Program-made: the position numbers and the translations under genes
Shown: piece after piece, positions 9,920 through 19,511 of the stretch
Numbering within the stretch: the stretch's first letter is position 1
How the letters are laid out: each line of letters starts with the position of its first letter
Notes under the pieces: model-generated
What the model saw: only the letters and a program-made list of their open reading frames with translations
What the model was told of the DNA's origin: nothing
Database searches by the model: none
From: Paraburkholderia sp. HP33-1
GTDB taxonomy: Bacteria; Pseudomonadota; Gammaproteobacteria; Burkholderiales; Burkholderiaceae
DNA length: 64,000 nucleotides
Direction: 5' to 3'
Assembly: GCF_021390595.1 (NCBI RefSeq)
Contig: NZ_JAJEJR010000001.1
Location: 992,001-1,056,000, forward strand

Positions 9920-10456
9920 TCACTTGTCGCTGCGATCGAACATGAGCGCGTCGCCGTTGTCGAGGATCAGCTGCATCTGCTGCGGTGCTCGCATCTGCAC
10001 GCCGGTGCGATCGATGCGCTCGAGCGCAGCGAGGAACGGCTTTTCGATGTCGCCGCCCGGCGAGGCGCACGCCATGCGCGTGCCGGCGAGGGTTCCGAAG
10101 CTCAGCTTGCCGTCCTTCAGCATGTACGAACCCATGAAGCGGTTACAGCCGGAAAAGCCGCTGGCGTGACGCTGGCCGCCTTCGGTCGACAACGTGAGTG
10201 TGAGCGGTCCCTGATCCTTCGACGGCACCGCGCGCGCCGTGCCGTCGGCGTTCTTCCACGAACTCAGCACCCAGCTGGTGTCGTCGAGCAGCTGCGCGGC
10301 GGCGGGATTGAACGGATCGGGCGGCGGCGCCGACGAATCCGAATGCTTCGGCATCGCGCAGGCACCGAGCAGCGCGGCGACGCTCAACGCGGCGACGGCC
10401 GTGCGCAGGCACGGAGTGATGCGCGCAAGACGTCGCGGGCGGGAGCGGATGAGCAT
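9920..10456 (-). CDS. META/HslJ-like domain lipoprotein
   Basis: The 178-aa protein starts at MLIRSRPRR, chosen over an upstream in-frame ATG because it yields a proper lipoprotein signal with lipobox LGAC (Cys33) and has an AGGAAC-like ribosome site. The mature part has DDTSWVLSSW, then GFSGCNRFMGSY and FGTLAGTRMACASP, the recurring G-x-N-x-F and T-x-M-A-C pattern of META/HslJ domains. Related proteins (HslJ, YbaY-type) are linked to envelope stress and antibiotic tolerance in other bacteria. It is likely outer-membrane anchored. It lies upstream of ftsK on the same strand with a 104-bp gap; co-transcription is possible. Confidence 0.75.
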   Translation of the reverse strand: MLIRSRPRRLARITPCLRTAVAALSVAALLGACAMPKHSDSSAPPPDPFNPAAAQLLDDTSWVLSSWKNADGTARAVPSKDQGPLTLTLSTEGGQRHASGFSGCNRFMGSYMLKDGKLSFGTLAGTRMACASPGGDIEKPFLAALERIDRTGVQMRAPQQMQLILDNGDALMFDRSDK

Positions 10457-10637
10457 GGCGTCGTTCCTGTTCAAACTGGCGAAGGCGTAAGGGTAACGTA
10501 CTAAGCTTGTCGTGCGCGAGCGAAGGCGCGCGGATCGACCGGCGACGCCCTGCGGGCGCCGCGCGGCAAGGGGCCCGCATGTTAACATCGCGGTCTATCC
10601 AATCCCACCCTCATCCTGACTTTTATCTGGAGACCCC

Positions 10638-11852
10638 ATGCAGATCGGCCAACGGATCGGCACGCCCCTTTCTGAATCCGCGACGCGCGTCATGCTGCTC
10701 GGCGCCGGCGAACTCGGCAAGGAAGTGATCATCGCGCTGCAACGGCTGGGCGTCGAAGTGATCGCCGTCGACCGTTACCCGAATGCGCCGGGCCATCAGG
10801 TCGCGCATCGCGCGCACGTGATCGACATGACCGACCGCGCCGCGCTGCGCGCGCTGGTCGAGCAGGAACGCCCGCACCTGATCGTCCCCGAAATCGAGGC
10901 GATTGCCACCGACGAGCTCGCCGCGATCGAAACCGAGGCGCTCGCCGAGGTGATCCCGACCGCGCGCGCCACGCAACTGACGATGAACCGCGAAGGCATC
11001 CGCCGCCTCGCCGCCGAAGAGCTCGGCCTCGCGACCTCGCCGTACGCGTTCGCCGATTCGCTCGACGAGCTGCGTGCGGGCATCGCGAAGGTCGGCTATC
11101 CGTGCGTCGTGAAGCCGGTGATGTCGTCGTCGGGCAAGGGGCAATCGGTATTGCGCAGCGACGCGGACGTCGAGCCCGCATGGCAGTACGCGATGGCGGG
11201 CGGCCGCGTGAATTTCGGGCGTGTGATCGTCGAGGGTTTCATCGACTTCGAATACGAAATCACGCAGCTGACCGTACGCGCGATCGACCCGGCGAGCGGC
11301 CAGGTCAGCACCTACTTCTGCGATCCGATCGGCCATGTGCAGGTCGCGGGAGACTATGTCGAATCGTGGCAGCCGCAGCCAATGAGCCCGCTCGCGCTCG
11401 AGCGCTCGCGCGAGATCGCGCACAAGGTGACGGCGGCGCTCGGCGGCCGCGGCCTCTTCGGCGTGGAACTTTTCGTGCGCGGCGACGAGGTATGGTTTTC
11501 GGAAGTCAGCCCGCGTCCGCACGACACGGGGCTCGTCACGTTGTGCTCGCAGCGCTTCTCGGAGTTCGAGCTGCATGCGCGCGCGATCCTCGGCCTGCCG
11601 GTCGACACGTCGCTGCGTGCACCGGGTGCGTCGGCAGTGATCTACGGTGGTCGCGACGAGGCCGGCATCGCGTTCGAAGGCGTCGCGGCGGCGTTGGCGG
11701 TGCCCAATGCGGACCTGCGCCTGTTCGGCAAGCCGGAGAGCTTCGTCAAACGCCGCATGGGCGTCGCGCTCGCGACCGGCGCGAACATCGACGAAGCGCG
11801 CTCGCGCGCGAAGCAGGCCGCGGCCGCGGTGCGGCCGGTGTCGGCGAAGTAA
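10638..11852 (+). CDS. purT: Formate-dependent phosphoribosylglycinamide formyltransferase
   Basis: The 404-aa ATP-grasp enzyme converts GAR, formate and ATP to formyl-GAR, the folate-independent third step of purine synthesis. The N-terminal [20 protein letters not shown] nucleotide-binding loop, central [19 protein letters not shown] grasp loop and [13 protein letters not shown] metal/substrate loop are all intact, and the length equals the family norm. TCTGGAG lies before the ATG. It is divergent from the META lipoprotein gene. Confidence 0.95.
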   Translation: MQIGQRIGTPLSESATRVMLLGAGELGKEVIIALQRLGVEVIAVDRYPNAPGHQVAHRAHVIDMTDRAALRALVEQERPHLIVPEIEAIATDELAAIETEALAEVIPTARATQLTMNREGIRRLAAEELGLATSPYAFADSLDELRAGIAKVGYPCVVKPVMSSSGKGQSVLRSDADVEPAWQYAMAGGRVNFGRVIVEGFIDFEYEITQLTVRAIDPASGQVSTYFCDPIGHVQVAGDYVESWQPQPMSPLALERSREIAHKVTAALGGRGLFGVELFVRGDEVWFSEVSPRPHDTGLVTLCSQRFSEFELHARAILGLPVDTSLRAPGASAVIYGGRDEAGIAFEGVAAALAVPNADLRLFGKPESFVKRRMGVALATGANIDEARSRAKQAAAAVRPVSAK

Positions 11853-11998
11853 GGGGTAAGCGGCGCGCCGCCGACCGATGCGTGCGCCGATGTGATCGAT
11901 CCTTGAGTTGTCGTTGAACTGCCTGTGACTCGTCTATGACCCGGCCTCGCGGCCGGTGCGCCTTCCGTGCCTGCTCCCCGCAACGATCGAGGTGTTCG

Positions 11999-12382
11999 AT
12001 GAAGACATGGCGTGTTGCAATCCTCTCGGCGGCAGCATCGGCAGTGGCCTTGGCGGCGGCATCTTCCGGCAGCGCATCGGCCGCGCCGCTGCAGTTCAGG
12101 CACATCGAGGGCAAGAACCACCAGACGCGCAAATACACGTGCGCGACCGGCAAGATCCTGCAGGTCACCTACTGGAACGCGCAGAACGGACAGAGCTTCG
12201 CCGTGCTGCCGGTGAAAGGCACGCAGATGCTGTTCGTCAACACGATCTCGGCGTCGGGCGCGAAGTACCAGGCCGGCAGCTATACCTGGTGGACCAAGGG
12301 TCCGCGCGCCAACCTGTATGACTTGACTAGCGGCGAGAACGCGCCGCCGATTCTGTCCGACTGCGTGACCGTGGTCCGCTGA
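11999..12382 (+). CDS. MliC-like periplasmic lysozyme inhibitor
   Basis: The 127-aa protein has a signal peptide (MKTWRVAILSAAASAVALAA, cleavage after ASA about residue 28; no lipobox). The C-terminal domain carries the MliC hallmarks: YTCATGKILQVTYWN, then SASGAKYQAGSYTWWTKGPR and a final Cys (ILSDC) that can pair with the first. MliC/PliC proteins bind and block C-type lysozyme with a conserved Ser and Lys, here plausibly in SASGAKY and WTKG. GAGG precedes the ATG at a normal distance. Soluble rather than lipidated, so PliC may be the closer label. It has no operon partner. Confidence 0.75.
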   Translation: MKTWRVAILSAAASAVALAAASSGSASAAPLQFRHIEGKNHQTRKYTCATGKILQVTYWNAQNGQSFAVLPVKGTQMLFVNTISASGAKYQAGSYTWWTKGPRANLYDLTSGENAPPILSDCVTVVR

Positions 12383-12559
12383 CTCTCCATCCCCCGCGCG
12401 GCCTTGTCCGCTCGCGCACATCGTTTCCGTTCGAGTAGTAAGCTGTCCGGCATGGCGTTCGCCATTCCGTCTGCCATGCCGCGCGCGCGGCCGTCGTTGT
12501 CGTCTTCGATCGTCCGGTTCCGGACCCGACCGTCCCCGAGTCATCAAGCGAGACCCTCA

Positions 12560-14212
12560 ATGAAAGCATCGGACCTGTTCGTCAAATCGCTGGAAGCCGA
12601 AGGTGTCGAGTATGTGTTTGGCATCCCCGGTGAAGAAAATCTCGATCTGCTCGAATCGCTGCGTCGCTCGAAAATCCGTCTGATTCTCACGCGCCACGAG
12701 CAGGCGGCCGGCTTCATGGCCGCCACCTATGGGCGGCTCACCGGCCGCACCGGCGTATGTCTGGCGACGCTCGGCCCCGGCGCGACCAACTTCGTGACCG
12801 CGGCCGCCTACGCGCAGTTGGGCGGCATGCCGATGCTGATGGTCACGGGCCAGAAGCCGATCAAATCGAGCAAGCAGGGCCACTTCCAGATCGTCGACGT
12901 GGTGCGGATGATGGAGCCGCTCACCAAGTACACGCGGCAGATCGTGTCGATCGGCAATATTCCGGCGGCGGTGCGCGAGGCCGTGCGGCGTGCGGAGGAG
13001 GAGCGTCCCGGCGCCACGCACCTCGAATTGCCCGAGGACGTCGCGCACGAGGAGGGCGACGGCAAGCCGATTCCGAAGAGTTACAGCCGCCGTCCGGTCG
13101 CCGAGGAGAAGGCGGTCGCGCGCGCGGTCGAGGCCATCACCGCCGCGAAGCATCCGCTCCTGATGATCGGCGCGGGCGGCAACCGCAAGACCACGACCAA
13201 GATGCTGCGCGAGTTCGTCGACCAGATCGGCATTCCGTTCTTCACGACGCAGATGGGCAAGGGCGTGATCGACGAATCGCATCCGATGTGGCTCGGCAAC
13301 GCGACGCTCTCCGACGGCGACTTCGTGCATCGCGCGATCGAGCACGCGGACTGCATCATCAACGTCGGTCACGACGTGATCGAAAAGCCGCCGTTCTTCA
13401 TGCGCAGCGGCGAGGCGGGCGAGAAGACCGTGATCCACGTGAACTTCCTCGGCGCCGAAGTCGATCCGGTCTATTTCCCGCAGATCGAAGTGGTCGGCGA
13501 TATCGCGAACGCGGTGTGGCAACTGAAGGAAAGCCTGAAGCAGCGTCAGGAGCATTGGGACTTCGCGCGCTTCAAGGAGATCAAGGAGCACTTCGAGGCA
13601 CACCTGGTGAAGGGGCAGCACGACGACCGCTTTCCGATGTATCCGGTGCGGATCGTCAACGACGTCTACGAGACCACGCCGGTCGACGGCATCGTGTGTC
13701 TGGATAACGGCATGTACAAGATCTGGTTCGCGCGCTACTACCGTGCGCACGAGCCGAATTCGCTGCTGCTCGACAACGCGCTGGCGTCGATGGGCGCGGG
13801 GCTGCCGTCGGCGATCGCGAGCAAGATCGTGCATCCGGAGCGCAAGGTGATCGCCGTGTGCGGCGACGGCGGCTTCATGATGAATTCGCAGGAGCTCGAA
13901 ACGGCGGTGCGCCTGAAGCTCGATCTGGTGATCCTGATTCTGCGCGACGACGCGTTCGGCATGATCCGCTGGAAGCAGGAAAACATGAACTTCCCGGACT
14001 ACGGCATGACGCTTGCGAATCCCGATTTCGTCGCCTATGCGCAAAGCTATGGCGCGCTGGGGCATCGAATTGAGGCGGCCGGGCAGTTCGCGCCGCTCTT
14101 GCGCGAGTGCTTCGCGACGCCCGGCGTGCACGTGATCGACGTGCCGATCGACTACTCGGACAACGAGCGTGTGCTCAATCGCGAGATCAAGCGGCTGTCC
14201 GCGCGGCTTTGA
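12560..14212 (+). CDS. Thiamine-diphosphate-dependent acetolactate-synthase-like large subunit
   Basis: The 550-aa protein contains the full three-domain ThDP fold: the N-terminal Pyr domain with catalytic glutamate in TRHEQAAGF (Glu47) and TLGPGATN, a middle domain, and the C-terminal PP domain with VCGDGGFMMNSQE. Acetolactate synthases decarboxylate pyruvate and join it to a second 2-keto acid. The cofactor motif normally ends N-N or N-D but reads RDDAFGMIRWKQ here. There is no regulatory small subunit or alsD nearby. A dehydrogenase starts 32 bp downstream, so the pair probably works together and the true product may not be acetolactate. The start was chosen at MKASDLFVKS, the family-typical N-terminus. 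Confidence 0.82.
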   Translation: MKASDLFVKSLEAEGVEYVFGIPGEENLDLLESLRRSKIRLILTRHEQAAGFMAATYGRLTGRTGVCLATLGPGATNFVTAAAYAQLGGMPMLMVTGQKPIKSSKQGHFQIVDVVRMMEPLTKYTRQIVSIGNIPAAVREAVRRAEEERPGATHLELPEDVAHEEGDGKPIPKSYSRRPVAEEKAVARAVEAITAAKHPLLMIGAGGNRKTTTKMLREFVDQIGIPFFTTQMGKGVIDESHPMWLGNATLSDGDFVHRAIEHADCIINVGHDVIEKPPFFMRSGEAGEKTVIHVNFLGAEVDPVYFPQIEVVGDIANAVWQLKESLKQRQEHWDFARFKEIKEHFEAHLVKGQHDDRFPMYPVRIVNDVYETTPVDGIVCLDNGMYKIWFARYYRAHEPNSLLLDNALASMGAGLPSAIASKIVHPERKVIAVCGDGGFMMNSQELETAVRLKLDLVILILRDDAFGMIRWKQENMNFPDYGMTLANPDFVAYAQSYGALGHRIEAAGQFAPLLRECFATPGVHVIDVPIDYSDNERVLNREIKRLSARL

Positions 14213-14244
14213 GTCTCTGCGCATCGAATCAAGGAGAACGCGAC

Positions 14245-15681
14245 ATGTTGCAGAAAACCTATCCGTACTACCTCGCCAATGAGCCGGTGGCTGCCAACAC
14301 CGATCTCGAAGTCACCGACAAATTCAGCGGCGAAGTCGCCACGCGCGTCGCGATGGCCGACGCGGCCGCGATCGACAAGGCGATCGGCCACGCAGTCGAC
14401 GCGATGCCCGCCATGCGTGCGTACCCGCCGTTCAAGCGCCAGGCGGTGCTGGAACACTGCGTGAAGCGCTTTCGTGAGCGCTACGACGAACTCGCGCTCG
14501 CGCTGTGTATCGAGGCGGGCAAGCCGATCAACGATTCGAAGGGCGAAGTCACGCGCCTGATCGATACGTTCAAGGTCGCCGCGGAGGAGAGCGTGCGAAT
14601 CGACGGCGAGATCATCAATCTGCAGATTTCACCGCGCGCGAACGGTTACCACGGCTACGTGAAGCGCGTGCCGATCGGGCCGTGCTCGTTCATCTCGCCG
14701 TTCAATTTCCCGCTGAACCTGACCGCGCACAAGGTCGCGCCGGCGATCGCGGCCGGTGTGCCGTTCGTGCTGAAGCCGGCGAGCCGCACGCCGGTCGGCG
14801 CGCTGATCATGGGCGAAATTCTCGCGGAAACGGATCTGCCGAAGGGCGCGTTCTCGATCCTGCCCGCGCATCGCGACGGCGCCGACCTGTTCACGACCGA
14901 CGAGCGCTTCAAGCTGCTGTCGTTCACCGGATCGCCCGCGGTCGGCTGGGAGCTGAAGAGGAAAGCCGGCAAGAAGAAGGTGATTCTGGAGCTGGGCGGC
15001 AACGCGGCCGCGATCGTCGACGGCGATCAGGCCGGCAAGCTCGACTACGTGGTCGACCGGCTCGCGTTCGGCGCGTTCTATCAGTCGGGGCAGAGTTGCA
15101 TCGGCGTGCAGCGGATTCTCGCGCATGCGAGCGTCTACGACGCGCTGCGCGAGAAGCTGATCGCGAAGACGAAGTCGCTCGTGATGGGCGATCCGAAGAA
15201 CGAGAAGACCTTCGTCGGGCCGATGATCTCCGAATCGGAGGCGAAACGGCTTGCGGGCTGGATGGAGGGGGCGGTGCAGGCGGGCGCGCGGATCATCGCG
15301 GGCGGCAAGGTGGACGGCGCGATGTTCGAGGCGACGCTGCTCGAAGGCGTGAAGCGTGACACCGATCTGTATCGCAAGGAGGCGTTCGGGCCGGTCGCGA
15401 TACTCGAGCGTTTCGACGATTTCGAGGCTGCGCTCGCCCAGGTCAACGACAGTGACTTCGGTCTGCAGGCCGGCGTGTTCACCGATTCGCTCGCGCATGC
15501 GCATCGCGCGTGGGATGCGCTCGAAGTGGGCGGCGTCGTGATCAACGACGTGCCGTCGTTCCGCGTCGACAACATGCCCTATGGCGGCGTCAAGGATTCG
15601 GGGCTCGGGCGCGAGGGTGTGCGCTATGCCATCGAAGACATGACCGAGATGCGGCTGATGGTGATGCGCGAGACCTGGTGA
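14245..15681 (+). CDS. NAD(P)-dependent aldehyde dehydrogenase
   Basis: The 478-aa member of the aldehyde dehydrogenase superfamily oxidises an aldehyde to the acid or acyl form. The Rossmann region has SFTGSPAVGWELKRKAG; the general base is in VILELGGNAAA (Glu249) and the nucleophile in YQSGQSCIGVQRI (Cys285). AAGGAG lies 8 nt before the ATG. The gene is 32 bp downstream of the ThDP enzyme on the same strand, so a two-gene operon is likely in which the lyase/synthase product is handled by this dehydrogenase. The substrate is not assignable; the GQSCIGVQRI context resembles the lactaldehyde/phenylacetaldehyde branch (inference). Confidence 0.85.
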   Translation: MLQKTYPYYLANEPVAANTDLEVTDKFSGEVATRVAMADAAAIDKAIGHAVDAMPAMRAYPPFKRQAVLEHCVKRFRERYDELALALCIEAGKPINDSKGEVTRLIDTFKVAAEESVRIDGEIINLQISPRANGYHGYVKRVPIGPCSFISPFNFPLNLTAHKVAPAIAAGVPFVLKPASRTPVGALIMGEILAETDLPKGAFSILPAHRDGADLFTTDERFKLLSFTGSPAVGWELKRKAGKKKVILELGGNAAAIVDGDQAGKLDYVVDRLAFGAFYQSGQSCIGVQRILAHASVYDALREKLIAKTKSLVMGDPKNEKTFVGPMISESEAKRLAGWMEGAVQAGARIIAGGKVDGAMFEATLLEGVKRDTDLYRKEAFGPVAILERFDDFEAALAQVNDSDFGLQAGVFTDSLAHAHRAWDALEVGGVVINDVPSFRVDNMPYGGVKDSGLGREGVRYAIEDMTEMRLMVMRETW

Positions 15682-15765
15682 GGGGTTCGATCTGACGTGA
15701 GCGGGGGCGGGCTGGATGACGAACGCCGCCCGCCAGCCGGCCACCATGAGGGTTTTTGCTGAAGT

Positions 15766-15938
15766 GCTACAATACTGCGCTTTCGGCGGGTGTTTCCGCC
15801 AGCCGGAGCCGGCCGCATTATCCGAACTCAGACGGGTCCCGCGCGGAACGACGTGGCTCCGCCTTCATCCTGATGCCCTCCGCGGTCCCGACCGCTGCTG
15901 CGCGCATCGCGCCACGCGCATTTTTAGCGAAAGCCACC
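15766..15938 (+). promoter_or_regulatory. extended -10 promoter and long leader of rhlE
   Basis: TG-C-TACAAT (15766-15773; -10 hexamer TACAAT at 15768-15773) is an extended -10 element without a convincing -35. If used, it gives a leader of about 160 nt before the rhlE ATG. The leader contains GGCGGGTGTTTCCGCC, a short hairpin near its 5' end. Long, structured leaders are common for RNA helicase genes that autoregulate, but nothing here proves that. Confidence 0.45.
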
Positions 15939-17408
15939 ATGTCCGACACAGCCGTCACGCCCAGCACCGAGACTTTTGATCAATTCGGCCTCGCGCCCGA
16001 CATCCTGAAGGCCATCAAGGATTCGGGCTACACGTCGCCCACGCCGATCCAGGCGAAGGCGATCCCGGTCGTGCTGGCGGGCCGTGACGTGATGGGCGCC
16101 GCGCAGACCGGCACGGGCAAGACCGCGAGCTTCTCGCTACCGATCATCCAGCGTCTGCTGCCGCAGGCCAGTACGAGCGCATCGCCGGCGCGTCACCCGG
16201 TGCGCGCGCTGATCCTCACGCCGACCCGCGAACTCGCCGACCAGGTCGCCGCGAACGTGCAGGCGTACGCGAAGCACACGGCGCTGCGCAGCGCGGTCGT
16301 GTTCGGTGGCGTCGACATGAATCCGCAGTCGGAGCAATTGCGCCGCGGCGTTGAAATCCTGATCGCGACGCCGGGTCGTCTGCTCGATCACGTGCAGCAG
16401 AAGACCGCGAACCTGGGCCAGGTGCAGATGCTCGTGCTCGACGAAGCCGACCGCATGCTCGACATGGGCTTCCTGCCGGACCTGCAGCGCATCCTGAACC
16501 TGCTGCCGAAAGAGCGCCAGACGCTGCTGTTCTCCGCGACGTTCTCGGGCGAAATCAAGAAGCTCGCCGCGACGTATCTGCGCGACCCGCAGACCATCGA
16601 AGTCGCGCGCAGCAACTCGACCGCGACCAACGTCACGCAAGTCGTCTACGAAGTCGCCGAGGGCGACAAGACCGGCGCGGTCGTAAAGCTGATTCGCGAG
16701 CGCGGCCTGAAGCAGGTGATCGTGTTCTGCAATAGCAAGATCGGCGCGAGCCGGCTCGCGCGCAGCCTCGAACGCGACGGCGTGGTCGCGACCGCGATTC
16801 ACGGCGACCGCTCGCAAAGCGAGCGCATGCAGGCGCTCGACGCGTTCAAGCGCGGCGAAGTCGAGGCGCTGGTCGCGACGGATGTCGCCGCGCGCGGTCT
16901 CGATATCGTCGAGCTGCCCGCGGTGATCAACTTCGACCTGCCGTTCAACGCCGAAGACTATGTGCACCGGATCGGCCGTACGGGTCGCGCGGGCGCATCG
17001 GGCGACGCGCTGTCGCTGTGCAGCCCGAACGAGCGCAAGCAGCTGGCCGACATCGAGAAGCTGATCAAGCGCCCGCTCGATTTGCAACGCCTGAGCGTCG
17101 ATGCACCGGTGCGCCATCATCGCGAGGACCGCTCGCTGCGCCGCGAACGCAGCGAATCGCGCGACGAGCACAGCCGCCGTCGTACGGGCGGCGCGTCGGG
17201 TTCGTATGACCGTGCGCATCATCATCATCGCGCGCAGCCGATCGACGATTTCTTCCTGAAGCCGTACGAGCCGTCGCCGGCATCGGTGCGCAAGGTCGAG
17301 GAGACGGCCGCGTCGAACGGCACGCCGCAGAAGGCGGCGCCGAAGCGGCAATTGGCCGCGTTGCTCGGTGGGTTCGGGATGCCGAGGAAGACGCCGTCCT
17401 CGTCGTAA
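15939..17408 (+). CDS. rhlE: DEAD-box ATP-dependent RNA helicase
   Basis: The 489-aa helicase unwinds RNA duplexes in ribosome biogenesis and RNA decay. All core motifs are readable: Q-motif SPTPIQ, motif I AQTGTGKT, Ia PTRELA, TPGRLLD, II DEAD, III SATFS, V TDVAARGLD and VI HRIGRTGRAG. The tail after about residue 385 is basic and repetitive (RRERSESRDEHSRRR, HHHH), an RNA-binding extension typical of RhlE. The ATG at 15939 was chosen because upstream in-frame codons lie inside the promoter/leader and the protein then starts at the usual point before FDQFGL. It converges on gluQRS. Confidence 0.9.
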   Translation: MSDTAVTPSTETFDQFGLAPDILKAIKDSGYTSPTPIQAKAIPVVLAGRDVMGAAQTGTGKTASFSLPIIQRLLPQASTSASPARHPVRALILTPTRELADQVAANVQAYAKHTALRSAVVFGGVDMNPQSEQLRRGVEILIATPGRLLDHVQQKTANLGQVQMLVLDEADRMLDMGFLPDLQRILNLLPKERQTLLFSATFSGEIKKLAATYLRDPQTIEVARSNSTATNVTQVVYEVAEGDKTGAVVKLIRERGLKQVIVFCNSKIGASRLARSLERDGVVATAIHGDRSQSERMQALDAFKRGEVEALVATDVAARGLDIVELPAVINFDLPFNAEDYVHRIGRTGRAGASGDALSLCSPNERKQLADIEKLIKRPLDLQRLSVDAPVRHHREDRSLRRERSESRDEHSRRRTGGASGSYDRAHHHHRAQPIDDFFLKPYEPSPASVRKVEETAASNGTPQKAAPKRQLAALLGGFGMPRKTPSSS

Positions 17409-17425
17409 GGCGGGTTGCAGGCTTG

Positions 17426-17449
17426 ACGCCCGGGCGCAATGCCGGGCGT
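17426..17449. terminator. GC-rich hairpin between convergent genes
   Basis: ACGCCCGG pairs perfectly with CCGGGCGT around an 8-nt loop in the 49-bp gap between rhlE (+) and gluQRS (-). There is no T-tract, so this is only a possible shared terminator. Confidence 0.35.
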
Positions 17450-17457
17450 GCGCATCA

Positions 17458-18345
17458 TCAGGATGCGCGAATCTTCATCTGTTTCGCCCAGGCCGTGGTC
17501 GCGGCGCTGTAGAAGTTTTCCAGCGTCGCAGGCGGCTCGCTTCCCAGATCCAGTCCCAGATGCCGTGCCGCCGCGCCTAGCGCGTCCAGTGGTTTATCGC
17601 TATCGAGCGCGGTGGCGCCGTTCTGCTTGCTCAGCTTCTCGCCGTGCTCGTTCGTGACGACCGGCACATGCAGATACTCGGGCGTCGCCACGCCCAGACA
17701 ACGCTGCAGATAGATCTGCCGCGCCGTCGAATCCATCAGATCCGCACCACGCACGATGTGTGTGATGCGCGCCTCCGCATCGTCCACCACCACCGCAAGC
17801 TGATACGCCCACTGGTCGTCCGCGCGGCGCAGCACGAAATCGCCGACCTCGGTCGCGAGATTTTGCGTCTGTGGGCCCTGCCACCGATCGTCGAACGTGA
17901 TCGCGGCGGCGTCGCCGTCGGGCACGCGCAGGCGCCACGCGCGCGCGGGCTTGCCGTGCAAGCCGGTGCGACAGGTGCCGGGGTAGGCGAGCGTCGTGTT
18001 GCGCGCATGCGCGTGCAACAGCGAATCAGCGATTTCCTTGCGCGTGCAGCCGCACGGATAGACGAGACCGGTCGCTTGCAACTGCTCCAGCGCCTGTTGA
18101 TAGCGCGCCATGCGCTGGCTTTGCCAGACCGGCGTTTCGTCGGCGTGCATGCCGAAGCGTTCGAGGGTCGCGAGGATGTCTTCGGCGGCGCCGGGCACCG
18201 TGCGCGGTGCGTCGATATCTTCGATGCGCACGAGCCACGCGCCGCGGTGCGCGCGCGCGTCGAGCCAGCTTGCCAGCGCGCTGACCAGCGAGCCGAAATG
18301 CAGCGGGCCAGTCGGCGACGGCGCGAAACGTCCGCGATAGGTCAT
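17458..18345 (-). CDS. gluQ: Glutamyl-Q tRNA(Asp) synthetase
   Basis: The 295-aa paralogue of the GluRS catalytic core attaches glutamate to queuosine at position 34 of tRNA(Asp). It shows the HIGH-type motif in [14 protein letters not shown], the degenerate KMSKS loop [10 protein letters not shown] and a zinc site (YPCGCTRKE followed by YPGTCR), and lacks the anticodon-binding domain, as expected for the roughly 300-aa family (also called gluQRS/yadB). It follows trhO by 52 bp on the same strand; both genes act on tRNA wobble nucleosides. Confidence 0.93.
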   Translation of the reverse strand: MTYRGRFAPSPTGPLHFGSLVSALASWLDARAHRGAWLVRIEDIDAPRTVPGAAEDILATLERFGMHADETPVWQSQRMARYQQALEQLQATGLVYPCGCTRKEIADSLLHAHARNTTLAYPGTCRTGLHGKPARAWRLRVPDGDAAAITFDDRWQGPQTQNLATEVGDFVLRRADDQWAYQLAVVVDDAEARITHIVRGADLMDSTARQIYLQRCLGVATPEYLHVPVVTNEHGEKLSKQNGATALDSDKPLDALGAAARHLGLDLGSEPPATLENFYSAATTAWAKQMKIRAS

Positions 18346-18397
18346 GGTTTGGAGACGAGAGGCGAGGCGCCCGCGTCGGTTGCAGCGTCGGCCGCCA

Positions 18398-19261
18398 TTA
18401 AGCGGCGCACGCGGCCTTGCTGTCCGGATGGCACGCCGGACAGGTCTTGCCCGCGACGTACATCGGCGATTGCTGTTGCTCGGGCGTGACCACCGCGCGG
18501 CAGCCGAAGCATTGCCTCGTCGCGGTCGGTTCGAGTTGCGGGTTCAGCGCCGTGCGATAGTCGAACACGAAGCAGTCGCCGTGATAATGCGCGCCGCCCA
18601 CTTCCTCGAAGTATTTGAGGATGCCGCCTTCGAGCTGGTACACGTTCTCGATGCCGACGTCCTTCATGTGGATCGCGGCCTTCTCGCAGCGGATGCCGCC
18701 CGTGCAGAACGACACGACCGTCTTGCCTTCGAGATCGGCGCGGTTGTTCTCGATCACCTCGGGGAATTCGCTGAACTTCGTGATGCGATAGTCGAGCGCC
18801 TTGTCGAACGTGCCGACATCGACTTCGAACGCGTTGCGCGTGTCGAGCATGACGACGGGGCGGCCTTCGTCATCGTGACCGCGGTCGAGCCAGCTCTTCA
18901 GCGTGGGCGCGTCGACGAACGGTGCGCGGCCGAGCTCAGGGCGAATCGCCGGCTTTTTCATCGTGATGATTTCGCGCTTGAGCTTGACCAGCATGCGCGT
19001 GAACGGCTGCGAGTCCGACAGGCTTTCCTTGAACTGCAGATTGGCGAACTTGCCTTCGAAAAGCGGATCGTGGCGGATGTAGTCGATGAACGCGTCCGTG
19101 TTCTCGCGCGTGCCGGCGGTAAACAGGTTGATGCCTTCCGGGGCGAGCAGGATGGTGCCGCGCAGGCCGAGCGCAAGGCAGCGCTCGGTGACGAGCGGGC
19201 GCCACGCGGCGGTGTCTTCGATGGTCGCGAATTGATACGCGGAGAGATTGACGATACTCAT
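18398..19261 (-). CDS. trhO: Oxygen-dependent tRNA uridine(34) hydroxylase (rhodanese family)
   Basis: The 287-aa protein makes 5-hydroxyuridine at tRNA position 34. It has an N-terminal acylphosphatase-like region and a rhodanese domain with the active-site loop [13 protein letters not shown] (Cys186, second Cys192). The C-terminal zinc-like pair is CFGC ... CPAC. Formerly YceA. The first gene of an apparent operon with gluQRS. Confidence 0.9.
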   Translation of the reverse strand: MSIVNLSAYQFATIEDTAAWRPLVTERCLALGLRGTILLAPEGINLFTAGTRENTDAFIDYIRHDPLFEGKFANLQFKESLSDSQPFTRMLVKLKREIITMKKPAIRPELGRAPFVDAPTLKSWLDRGHDDEGRPVVMLDTRNAFEVDVGTFDKALDYRITKFSEFPEVIENNRADLEGKTVVSFCTGGIRCEKAAIHMKDVGIENVYQLEGGILKYFEEVGGAHYHGDCFVFDYRTALNPQLEPTATRQCFGCRAVVTPEQQQSPMYVAGKTCPACHPDSKAACAA

Positions 19262-19511
19262 GTGTGTTCAGCGGTAAAGATGGCCGGCGTGGCGAGGGGA
19301 GGCGTCACCGGTGCCGTCGCTGGTGCGTCCCCGTATAAGACGACCGGCGAAACTACTATTATCCCTCAACCCGGCATTTTCCCCGAGCTGGCCGAGTGGC
19401 CAAAGGGTTGCGCTAGCGCAAACAGTGCTCTTGCCGAACGCGCCCTGGCCGGATGGCCAACGCCCCGTATTGACCTGAAATCTGCGGAAGGGTGGGGTTA
19501 CAATGTCGCCC

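Noticed and set aside
19389..19470. tRNA-Ser/Leu-like D-arm (CTGGCCGAGTGGCC) upstream of dnaE
   Set aside because: No acceptor stem, no TPsiC loop sequence (GGTTCGAATC) and no CCA-side pairing follow; only the D-arm resembles a class II tRNA.
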